Source: Tetramitus jugosus | Taxonomy: Eukaryota; Heterolobosea; Eutetramitea; Acrasida; Vahlkampfiidae | Length of the DNA stretch: 64,000 bases | Direction of reading: 5' to 3' | NCBI GenBank assembly: GCA_937625935.1 | Contig: OW569380.1 | Location: forward strand, 310,001 to 374,000 | Shown here: piece by piece, positions 21,502 to 30,327 of the stretch | How positions within the stretch are numbered: position 1 is the first letter of the stretch | Layout: each line of letters starts with the position of its first letter | Notes under the pieces: generated by a model | What the model saw: the letters and a program-made list of their open reading frames with translations, nothing else | Databases searched by the model: none | What the model was told of the DNA's origin: nothing | Made by a program: the position numbers and the translations under genes

Positions 21502-21848
21502 TTTGTTTTTTTCAATGGTTGTTGTTGGTTGTTGTCGAAATCGATTGTTGATCTTGTTGTTTTTTCTCGGTGTTCGTGTGAGTTGCAGCAGTTTCCACTC
21601 GAATTGGAGCGCTCTCGCATTTTTTTCATGCTGTGGTGGCATGCTTACAATGGAAATATTTGTTGTAACCACCTTCGGAGATTAAACATGGTGTGACGTG
21701 TACCGCTGGTGCCAAAAACAAAGGTATGGATGATCGATCAGCAAATCAGATAGGACTTGTTGAGTGATGAGTGATGATTGAACTGGTATTCATAGACTTG
21801 TGATCCAGTTCTATTTCACATGATCATGTGATCTAGATGAAATCGTGA
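21502..21848. other. Divergent intergenic region between TspO-like and coiled-coil genes
   Basis: About 350 bases containing the upstream regions of both genes. Short palindromic TGATCA-type words are frequent (around 21730-21840, for example CACATGATCATGTGATC). I see no gene. A regulatory role for the palindromes is only a guess. Confidence 0.4.
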
Positions 21849-22616
21849 ATGGTATCAACCAATGAACAAATCCCTGCAGTATATTTTCGCGCCCATTTCC
21901 GTGGCTACGAAACGGTTGAATGCTTGAAATACTGGGCAGCTTCATCACATCCACAGCAAATGTCATCTCCACTTCGTGATCGGATGTCAGCGGTAACAAT
22001 TGATGATCCATGTGAGGATACAACCTATGAGCACTTCGATGAAGAAAACGAAGCTCCATCTCATGTGATCTACCAGTCCTCAGCGCCCAGATCTCATGTT
22101 CAAGTCATAAATTCATTGCAGAACAACATTATGATCTTGGATGCTGAATTGATGCAGATTGAGCAAGATCTGTTGATTCAGCAACGCATGATCAAGAAGT
22201 ACGGTGCTGCCGAAGGGCATGAAAAAGGAGAGAAGAGACTCCTGTTTCTCAAGCATCAAAAAGAGAACTCAAGGGTTCAATTGTTTAATCAATTGGAGAG
22301 AGTAGAAAAAGCTATTCGAGGATCTCACAAGTTAGCAAGAGACTTGGAAGAGTCACAGATGAAAGAAGAGCTGAGAAATGCCAGACGACAACAAGAAAGA
22401 CAAAAACGACTCGGTGCTGTTGGTGTTCAACTCGGTCAACTTCGCTCTGATCCAACTGCTCGGTTGTTCGAAGTGTCACAGAATGAAGAAGGATCACCTA
22501 CGCGGACATCTCTCTCACAAATGGACCTTAGTACTTCGGATCCAACGAGCTTGGAGGATCGACTGAAGGCAGCTTCACCAATATTGTCTCACAGAGCAAA
22601 GAAAAAGATTCGATAA
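21849..22616 (+). CDS. Hypothetical coiled-coil protein
   Basis: The 255-residue protein has a long charged coiled coil from about residue 85 to 195 (VINSLQNNIMILDAELMQIE and a later ELRNARRQQERQKR). Non-helical S/T/P-rich tails and a basic end (HRAKKKIR) complete it. I do not recognise the family. Methionines at 21849, 21960 or 21987 could all start it; the first is listed. It is convergent with the F-box/LRR gene, with only 50 bases between stop codons. Confidence 0.6.
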   Translation: MVSTNEQIPAVYFRAHFRGYETVECLKYWAASSHPQQMSSPLRDRMSAVTIDDPCEDTTYEHFDEENEAPSHVIYQSSAPRSHVQVINSLQNNIMILDAELMQIEQDLLIQQRMIKKYGAAEGHEKGEKRLLFLKHQKENSRVQLFNQLERVEKAIRGSHKLARDLEESQMKEELRNARRQQERQKRLGAVGVQLGQLRSDPTARLFEVSQNEEGSPTRTSLSQMDLSTSDPTSLEDRLKAASPILSHRAKKKIR

Positions 22617-22666
22617 GGATTTGTTGGACAATGTGTCTGCACGACATAAACAAGTGTATTATTTTG

Positions 22667-25600
22667 TTACATGATGTTGCAGGAGCTTCTGTCTGCTTCG
22701 TCATTCTGATTCTCTCCATCCACTTCGTCATAGGTAAATATGGATCCAGACATGTTGTACTCATTGTCATCGTTATTTTGTTCACTATGCTTCTCATGGT
22801 CAATCAGGAACTCTACACAACTCTCAAGAAGCAGTGCTAAGTGCTTGCATGAGACAAACTCTTTGTACGAGTTCATTCTCATGTACTTTTGGATCAGTGA
22901 TTGCTTTTGTGCATCGTCCAAACCTAGAACGCCCTGTGTAATCAGATCGCTAATTCTTTCTTTTGTCTGCTTGATTATGATATCCTCCATTCTTTGTCGA
23001 ACAGTTGGATAATAAGTAAAGTTGTCATTGCTATAATAATATTCTGATATAGCAATCAACTCCTTCTCACATTGGTCCGATAGGACAATGTTAACTTTGT
23101 GCTGCACGTTTTGACAACACAGAGCCAGCAAGAGATGAGAATTGAATCCATTGGACTCGATTTGAATGTCCAGAGTGTGAATAGAAGGAGCAAACATGTA
23201 CAACTTTGGAATAAAAACCATATCTTGCATCATGTCTTGCCCAACAGGTGACTTGAAGGTAATCTTCAGCGTAAGTCCATTATGTTTCTCAACATGACCC
23301 AAGCACCTAGACAACCAACAAATAATCTCCCATTTGCCAATATTACGAAAATCCAGTAGATCCAGCGTTGGTGAATAGAGAATCAATCGACCAATTTCAG
23401 AGACATCATTGATGGAAGTGCTCAACGATTCATCTATCCCTACAAGGGAGTACAGAGAATCGAACCACAACTTTTGAATGTTTGTCACCTGAGGACGATA
23501 GGCCAATGGGGCATCCGATACGGAGTGGTGTTTCTCCTGCGTCTGCGATGGAGGTGCTAGGGAAGCACGCTGTGGTCGCGTGGTGTCTTGCTGCTTTTGA
23601 GACTTGACATGGACTCTACACACTGATAGCTGTCTTAAGTTGGGCAAATTGTAAGAGATGATATTGAACCAGTCACTGTTCTCAAAGGAGCAATCAGACA
23701 AACTCAGCCGTTTCACACTCTTGGCCACTGTTGTAAACAAAGTAAGACCTTTGTTGAAGAAGGTGCCATAGGACATGCTCAAATGTGTTACATGCGCACA
23801 GCAAGCATGCAATAAATTAGTGACAAATGAAGGATGCAACGAACTCATATGAATGTCCAATTCCTTCAATCCCAACAATCCATAGTACTTTTCCTTTTGG
23901 ATCAGGAATGGTTTTTGAGAAGAGGAGCCAGCAGCACTGCTGTCCGCTGTTACATTACCACCATTCACTCTGTTGCCTGTTGCAGAGACTGTACCTTGAA
24001 CAGTAGATGCATTGGTTGACAGTTTCAGAGTATGCAGCTGTCCCTTGGTCATACCGTGAACAATCCGATTGAGAGCAATGTTTGTGAACTGATCATTGCA
24101 GTTATGCAGAATCAAGTGTTTCAAGCGACAAAAGATGGACACTGGAGTGTTCTTGTCTGTTGTGACTGCTTGCTGAACCATTTGTTGCATGATTTGATTG
24201 TGTTCAGACAAGATGGAAGAGGAGGGCAGCGTTTGAGGTTGATTCAATTGTTGTGCATCACCATCACTGTTCACCACAGACGATGATGATGATGACGACG
24301 ACGACGATAGCAAGGCCAATTGCCTTCGATGATAATCAAAACCAATCAATTGCAAATGTTGCAGAGAATTGGTCAATCCCTCATCAATCAAACACTCCAT
24401 CAACTTCCACTCTGATATCCAATGACATCCCTCAATAGACAATTGCTTCAACTGCTTGCACAGTCTCAATAGACAACACAGTGCCTCATGAGTCACATAA
24501 CTCAAGTTTTTCAAATGAATGAGCTCTACATTGTTCACACCGAGCACTGTCGATTGATTGTTGGTACTGTTATTGTTGGATGACAGGAGAAGAATTAGAG
24601 AATCGATCGTGTCGTTCGTAATGCACGTAGAGTCCTTGAATTGCAACTCTTTCAATCGTTCAACGGAACAACACTTGACAATCAAATCATCAACCACACT
24701 CGTAGGTAAATCATTGCAACAATCAATCGTAAGACTCTCTAGTTGCATACGATTATCATTTGATTCTATTCCATTACTACTATTCTTATCCACATCAATA
24801 TCATTGTTCCTACTAATCACTTGATTTGAATAATGAGGATGATTGGATAGTGATGATGCCGACGCTGCTGTTGTTGACATTAATTTGACTCTAAAGAGTG
24901 TTAATGAACGAACACACTTGCCATGTTGCATCAAATTCAACAGTGTAGAATGAGACAATGACACATCACACAAATCAATTCGACTCATCCCATGAAACAA
25001 AATCAATTGATCAACAGGTGTTCTCAATTGTCGTGTACCGTACCATCCATAACAGAATGATCGTTCTCCACTGGACCATAAACCATAGTTTGTTGTTGTT
25101 TCACTTTGTTTCTCTAGTATGCACTTGGCAAATGTTTTACAAATTTGACTGCATGTGAACAAAACATGTCTCTGATCTGGAATGTACAACAGTATATGAT
25201 TCAATAGAGAACAATTGAGATCTTTTAACGTTATTATTGATGTTGTTATTGTTTGTTGAACTTCTTCTTGAGATTCCATCAGCGTAGGCAAGTCATTATT
25301 ACTCTTGAATCTCTTGATTAGAGGATATTGTTGTTGCTGTTGATGATGACGATGTGAGGATGATGGTGTTGAAGAGAGGATAATGTGTGGAGATGTTGTT
25401 GTTGTTGTTATTGTACTGCTGGTGGTGTTGGTCCTTCTTGTACATGAAGATGATGATGATGATGTCTTCATAGTAGTACTAGTGGTACTCATACTTGTGG
25501 ATGTTGAGGAAGTCATAGATGACAAGAGTGGAACAGTATGACCACTACTCGTATGATGATGTTGTTGTTGTTGTTGTTGATCAACTACTTGTTGATGTGG

Positions 25601-25702
25601 AGTGATGATGTTTATGACATCTTCATCATCAACATTACTGTTATTGTTGTTATTGTTGTTATGATGAATTCCTAGGTGAATGTCACTCAACCTTCTCTTC
25701 AT
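22667..25702 (-). CDS. F-box/leucine-rich-repeat-like protein
   Basis: This 1011-residue single-exon protein starts with about 140 residues of N, Q, H, S and T homopolymer tracts. An F-box-like helix bundle follows near residues 150-190 (LNCSLLNHILLYIPDQRHVL and CSQICKTFAKC). Irregular leucine-rich repeats then extend from about 230 to 800 (SRIDLCDVSLSHSTLLNLM, LESLTIDCCNDLP, LKQLSIEGCHWISEW, VKRLSLSDCSF). An S-rich insert interrupts the repeats. Proteins of this plan usually recruit substrates to SCF ubiquitin ligases through Skp1. The F-box match is weak, so an LRR protein without ligase function remains possible. The start MKRRLSD follows the usual non-coding leader. Confidence 0.65.
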   Translation of the reverse strand: MKRRLSDIHLGIHHNNNNNNNSNVDDEDVINIITPHQQVVDQQQQQQHHHTSSGHTVPLLSSMTSSTSTSMSTTSTTMKTSSSSSSCTRRTNTTSSTITTTTTSPHIILSSTPSSSHRHHQQQQQYPLIKRFKSNNDLPTLMESQEEVQQTITTSIITLKDLNCSLLNHILLYIPDQRHVLFTCSQICKTFAKCILEKQSETTTNYGLWSSGERSFCYGWYGTRQLRTPVDQLILFHGMSRIDLCDVSLSHSTLLNLMQHGKCVRSLTLFRVKLMSTTAASASSLSNHPHYSNQVISRNNDIDVDKNSSNGIESNDNRMQLESLTIDCCNDLPTSVVDDLIVKCCSVERLKELQFKDSTCITNDTIDSLILLLSSNNNSTNNQSTVLGVNNVELIHLKNLSYVTHEALCCLLRLCKQLKQLSIEGCHWISEWKLMECLIDEGLTNSLQHLQLIGFDYHRRQLALLSSSSSSSSSSVVNSDGDAQQLNQPQTLPSSSILSEHNQIMQQMVQQAVTTDKNTPVSIFCRLKHLILHNCNDQFTNIALNRIVHGMTKGQLHTLKLSTNASTVQGTVSATGNRVNGGNVTADSSAAGSSSQKPFLIQKEKYYGLLGLKELDIHMSSLHPSFVTNLLHACCAHVTHLSMSYGTFFNKGLTLFTTVAKSVKRLSLSDCSFENSDWFNIISYNLPNLRQLSVCRVHVKSQKQQDTTRPQRASLAPPSQTQEKHHSVSDAPLAYRPQVTNIQKLWFDSLYSLVGIDESLSTSINDVSEIGRLILYSPTLDLLDFRNIGKWEIICWLSRCLGHVEKHNGLTLKITFKSPVGQDMMQDMVFIPKLYMFAPSIHTLDIQIESNGFNSHLLLALCCQNVQHKVNIVLSDQCEKELIAISEYYYSNDNFTYYPTVRQRMEDIIIKQTKERISDLITQGVLGLDDAQKQSLIQKYMRMNSYKEFVSCKHLALLLESCVEFLIDHEKHSEQNNDDNEYNMSGSIFTYDEVDGENQNDEADRSSCNIM

Positions 25703-26401
25703 AATTTTGTGTTTCTTGATTGTTTTTGATGGGGAAAAATTGGAAAAGGAATAACACGGAGCGGACAATAGGAGTGCTATGGTTCTATTGCAACAGTACT
25801 TTTTTCTCTCAATGGAAGCTTTAAAGCCAATAGTGTGTAGCACGAGGTGTGGGTGGTAATACTCGAGTTGAGTGAGTTGTTGTAGTTACCAAGTCGTATT
25901 AGTTTACGTGGGTGTGATAGTGTTTTTGTGTATTGAATTTGACCAAGGCACAAACCATGGAAAATTCTTCCGTTCTATTCGCGCAGGCCAATCAATAGCT
26001 GGCGGAAATGTTCCAGAGATGGATGTTTGGCAGCATCGCTCGTCAAAAAAAAACCTCCATTGCTTTTGTTAGGAAAGCTCGTCGGAAATTTTCAGATGGT
26101 GGAAAAATGGAAGATTGTTGTGGCAGCGAGGCAATACAACTACTGTGTATCGCAAAAAGGATCCTTCTGGTAACGCGATACAGCCATGATCAACATGATG
26201 GTTAGACCAACACTCAGAGAAGCTTTGTTGTCTATTTCCCTCACTGATTACTGTTTCGTTAACCCATGTGTTATCCTCCGTGAGAATGCATGGCTCGAAC
26301 AATCAATTCACAGGAAATTAAAAGTGTGTCGTAGAGACTCTCCGAGCTTGGCCCATGCAAGAAATTCTCCACGTCATTGAAGCCAACTTGGACTTTACCC
26401 A
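25703..26401. other. Long intergenic stretch with only weak open frames
   Basis: About 700 bases between the F-box/LRR start and the small basic protein. Short plus-strand frames at 26008-26205 (65 codons) and 26186-26380 (64 codons) exist. They are basic or mixed in composition and have no recognisable domain. A GTAACG donor-like site at about 26170 might mean an unresolved first exon. I make no gene call here. Confidence 0.35.
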
Positions 26402-26767
26402 ATGAAGCATTTCAAGTTTTGTTGCACCGATGGCAAAAAAACTGGAACTTTGGCAACAATGTTCAAAACCATAACGAACAAGAAAATCACTCAAAAAAAA
26501 ACTACGACGTCTACCGAGACAAGACACATCAAACCCAGAAAAAAAATGACCAAGACAGCAAACAAGAAGGAAAATATCGAATACACGACAATGGGTACTC
26601 TGCTACCACCAATGACATTTGATACATCGACACCAATGCTCCAACTGTGGAATCAATTGAATCACACGGAGCAATTGATTGTTATTGAGAGATTGGCCAA
26701 AACCAATCCTGAACTGGCAGAAAAGATTCAACAGCACGCAAAACAAGTTGTAGAATCGAGGAAGTGA
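26402..26767 (+). CDS. Small basic hypothetical protein
   Basis: The frame gives 121 residues from the ATG at 26402. The first half is very rich in K and T (KKITQKKTTTST, MTKTANKKEN). The last 45 residues form a likely amphipathic helix pair (LWNQLNHTEQLIVIERLAKT, then EKIQQHAKQVV). An in-frame ATG at 26546, preceded by an A-rich leader, would give a 73-residue protein and is an equally good start. No family is recognised. The helix-rich end argues for a real gene, but there is little other support. Confidence 0.45.
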   Translation: MKHFKFCCTDGKKTGTLATMFKTITNKKITQKKTTTSTETRHIKPRKKMTKTANKKENIEYTTMGTLLPPMTFDTSTPMLQLWNQLNHTEQLIVIERLAKTNPELAEKIQQHAKQVVESRK

Positions 26768-26939
26768 ACACAATCATTTTTTACCACCGAGTATTTCACA
26801 AACAACATCGCCTGTACTTTTTTTGTCCAATCAATCAACAACTGGAACACATATTATCTTCATGAAGGTGAAGAAAACAAAAATCACATGATGATTCACA
26901 TTAAAAAACGAACTGTTTGAATTGTATCCCACTTGTTGT

Positions 26940-27591
26940 TTATTTACTGTCACTGTCCTTGATATCGACAATGTCTCTTCTCTTGGCAAACTTTGGCTTA
27001 GATTCACCCACTTTGACCAGATCCTTTAACACACCATCAATCTGCTCTACACTCAAATTGGTCAATGAACGTTCTTCAATTTCAGCAAAGTCATAGGAAC
27101 CGATAATGTATGGTTCAGGCACTGGAGCCTCGCGCACTAGAATTCTAGTAGATGGATTCAATACTTTGAGATCAGTGTAATGTGTGTTAATGTATTGACT
27201 ACAAGTTGTTCATCATTATTCCACAATGTATGATTATTATTATTATTATTGATTCATGTTGTTTGTCAATCAAATATTCCATTTTGTCACGTGTGTTTTT
27301 TGTTTTTTCGTCATCCATCGTACAAAAATCATTCACATTCAATCCATCAAAATATCAACCAATTGAAAAATTAAAATGTGAGTATTGTGTGTATGGAGAA
27401 TGCACAAGTGAGCCTTGTGTTTTTACATTGCCAACAAAAAATGTTGTCTCTCATTTCATTGGTGACAGAAAAAAAATGATAGATGATGTGTGTGAGAAAA
27501 CATACACAACGTTCTGTGAATTTGGAAGTTCAGGGTTAAAGAAGAATCCAATAGCCCTGACATTGTGGCTCAACTTTGCTCTCCACGACAT
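26940..27591 (-). CDS. NDUFA2: NDUFA2 (B8) subunit of mitochondrial complex I (2 exons)
   Basis: Exons 27591-27506 and 27198-26940 join across a 307-nt intron, the longest in the window (donor GT|GTATGT, acceptor TTGTAG|T), to give 114 residues. Exon 1 reads MSWRAKLSHNVRAIGFFFNP. Exon 2 continues with the family core QYINTHYTDLKVLNPSTRIL, VRE, and SVEQIDGVLKDLV. NDUFA2 is a thioredoxin-fold accessory subunit at the tip of the matrix arm of NADH:ubiquinone oxidoreductase. The usual length is about 100 residues; here a short KRRDIVDIKDSDSK-type tail is added. The cysteine pair found in some family members is absent. The ATG start and phase match are clean. The gene is divergent from the next one. 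Confidence 0.85.
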
Positions 27592-27751
27592 CTTTGATGA
27601 TATGCAATTGTGTTTTTTTTTTGCGTGCGTTGTAATAAAAAATTCATGAACATGCAATGAAAGCTTCGCGCGTTTATTCCCGGAGTTTTGTTCTTATCTG
27701 ACAGTTACGAAGTTTAGCTCAACTGTCTTAGCGTCGTTCCAGAACTCTGAA

Positions 27752-28776
27752 ATGAAGCCGCACAAGAAAAAGAAAGAGCTTTATTTATTTGAGATGACTC
27801 ATAAGCTTCCCAATGCAGAATCTTTTATCAAGCAGTACTTTGATCAACATGTGATGAAATTGCAAGTCATGGGTTCAGCCTGTTCTAGCTACTTGGTGTT
27901 CGTCAAGGTAAGAGGAAGGTAAATCTATGATTGATGGATGAACGTTTCATTGACACTGAAGTAATTTAGAGCCTTAGGTGTTGTCCCTTTGAATTACATG
28001 CCAAGCATGTCTCATATCGGTGGTTAGAGCTGGTATCTGAATGGGGTATGGTCAGAGAGGAACACGAACGAGTATTAGTCAATCTTTCTGAGACGATCAA
28101 CCTCATTCATTCGGATTCCAGGACTTTCACATTTCTCAGTTCGTATCTGCGCACTTCTAAACGAAGATTGATCAATGGATTGGACTACGCTTGGTATCAT
28201 TACAAGACATTGCATCAGTGGATATCCAACTTTACTCATAAGCTCAAATACTTGCGAAAGATGGATCTATGCGATTGGCCAGATGAATTCTATTGTCCTG
28301 ATCGACACACCATTGCTCATCACCGTGAAACATCCATACACCATCGGAATTGTCCACCATCCATCGTAGATGTACGAATCGGTAGTTCCTCAAGGGTACC
28401 TGCCAAGCAAGCCCAACACCACGACTCTTATCTAGCCAAGCTAAATCAACTTGCTCAGATGGGATTCCCTTCAAACAGGAAGAAATCACAAAAAGACCTC
28501 AAGAAATGGCAGGAGTCGACCAAAGATTCGATCGAATATGAAGTTCTTTCGGACACATCGACTCAACCATCGCCACTCCAGATTGCAATGACCAAACCTC
28601 AGTATCATATTACCTACAACCAACAATATGAGAGACCCCACATTTTACACTCGATTGGAAGTTCAACTCTAATACCGATTCGCTTCGGTTTTCACTCGGC
28701 CAATGTGTCTCGTCGCAAGAACTTATCGACGTTTGAGGGAAAAAAAGACCAGATGTTCAATGACCTGCTGGAATGA
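27752..28776 (+). CDS. Hypothetical protein (2 exons)
   Basis: Exons 27752-27907 and 27970-28776 (62-nt intron, AAG|GTAAGA donor, TTTAG acceptor, phase 0) give 320 residues. It begins with a basic MKPHKKKKELYLFEM segment. A globular-looking region rich in H, W and Y follows (HVSYRWLELVSEWGMVREEH, DYAWYHYKTLHQWISNFTHK). The last third is S/T/P-rich. Leading-strand reading frames on both sides of the intron stay open, which supports the model. I do not recognise the family. No signal peptide or membrane segment is seen. Confidence 0.6.
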
Positions 28777-29120
28777 AAAAAAGTTCGAACCAAATATTTT
28801 TGTACAGTTCCCGATCGGTCGATGACAAAGCATACCCAATTCAATGTGGAAGGCTGCCACCCCAACGAATAAAATCCCGGCCGTACACAACAGAAAGAAC
28901 CACCCTCACTTTTTAACACACACAATTCCCTCTCAGCGAACAACGCACAAACAAAGAACAACAACCAACAACCAACCAACCAACCAACCAACCTACTACT
29001 AAGACCCAACCTTTCTGACAAGGAGTGAATTTGAACCCAAAACACAATCATCATAACAATCATTACCATTGTACTTTCTAAACAACAACAACTCGAATCA
29101 TCATCATCAAAAATAATAAC
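28777..29120. other. Intergenic/leader region of the TLC-domain gene
   Basis: A 344-base A/C-rich stretch that probably holds the promoter and 5' leader of the downstream gene. It includes a short tandem CCAA array and TTG/CAA-rich tracts. No gene is seen. Confidence 0.5.
28970..28993. repeat. CCAA tandem repeat
   Basis: About six head-to-tail copies of a four-base ACCA/CCAA unit occur in the leader of the TLC-domain gene. It is a simple microsatellite with no further structure. Confidence 0.8.
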
Positions 29121-30264
29121 ATGTCCACAACAACAACAACAACATCACTGCTCCCATTGAGCATGTCTTCAGTGACATCCATTGATGGATTGACTCAATT
29201 CTACAATGAATTCATCTCATTTAACGCAACAAGTCATTTCACTTGTTATCAAGGAAGAAGTATGCCTCAATATTTGGCCAATTGCTCCACATTGCACGAG
29301 ACTGGAGTGTATTGGCCAGTTGTCATTGTCAGTTTTATCATTTGTCACATGTTTGAATATGTGGTGAGACAATTGTCCTATAGAACAAGTGTTTGGAAGT
29401 CGATGGACCCTGTTGAATCTGTTCGTTGGCACAACAAGTATGTTAAAGCATGCTTTTGTTTTTTCGTTTGTTTGTTTGTTGTGTCGAGATTTTTGTTTCT
29501 AACACTCTTTATTATTTGATATCAAATACAATAATAACAATCATAATCATACGAATCATAACAACAAATCATAACGAATCATAACAACAAATCATACGAA
29601 TAGAGTGGTGAGTTATGTGCATGCATGGATCAGTACTATACTCGTTGTTCATGCTCTGCTCATGGAACCACACACATGGAGAGATGCATGCCACGCCTAT
29701 GCCCCTCGTTATGAACTCGTTCTCGCAATCTCTGTTGGTTACTTTTTATTTGACTTGTTCTTCTTTTTGAGGAACAGAAAAGTGTTTGGAGACAATACGA
29801 GCATGGTTGTTCATCACTTGGTGTGCATCATTGCCATCACCTATTGTGTCGCCTATCGTGTCGGTCTCTTTTACAACATGTGCTTGTTGTTTACGGAAGT
29901 GACCACCATTTTCTTCCATCAACAATGGTTCTTGAGTGCGATTGGATACAAGAATGGAAAGCTCTATCAGTTGAATGGTCTGCTGTTTTGGATATTGTTC
30001 TTCTTTTGTAGAGTTGTGTGGTGCTTTTTGCAAAATGTTCACTTGTATGTGTTCTCGTATCAATTTGCATTCGCACCCTACATTTTCAGAGCACCTATCG
30101 TCACGCCTAGTATTCTCTTCTTTTTGAACCTGTACTGGTTCATCATCATTACCAAGAGAGTGGTTCAACATGGTGGTAAATCACCAAACAATGACAACAA
30201 GTCTGCTGGTGACATGAAGAAGCAGAGGCAGCAACAAGAGGAAGAATCAAAGAAGGATCAATAA
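29121..30264 (+). CDS. TLC-domain (TRAM-LAG1-CLN8) multi-pass membrane protein (2 exons)
   Basis: Exons 29121-29437 and 29604-30264 (166-nt intron, GTATGT donor, AATAG acceptor) give 325 residues. The junction rebuilds WHNKVVSYVHAWISTILVVH, the N-terminal TLC signature. Six or more membrane segments follow. SMVVHHLVCIIAITY holds the HH pair of the family. Later helices (LFWILFFFCRVVWCFL, SILFFLNLYWFIIITK) and a basic, lysine-rich cytosolic tail complete the protein. Length and plan resemble TMEM136/TLCD-type proteins rather than ceramide synthases, because no homeobox is present. It probably acts in ER/Golgi lipid handling. The AATAAA signal overlaps the stop codon. Confidence 0.8.
29531..29603. 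repeat. Imperfect direct repeats inside the TLC gene intron
   Basis: Near-identical units built on ATCATAACGAATCATAACAA are repeated about two and a half times just before the acceptor site. They look like replication-slippage products within the intron. Confidence 0.7.
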
Positions 30265-30327
30265 TAAACACTTGTTGTATCTCTTTCAATCACCATGGTC
30301 GTTTTAGGTTGTTAAATGTTAGTACTT

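Noticed and set aside
27206-27649. A 147-codon plus-strand open frame
   Set aside because: It covers the intron and first exon of NDUFA2 on the other strand; the spliced NDUFA2 model is far stronger.
28000-28045. A tRNA-like segment (GGTGGTTAGAGCTGG)
   Set aside because: It does not fold into a cloverleaf, lacks a B-box, and lies in a coding exon.
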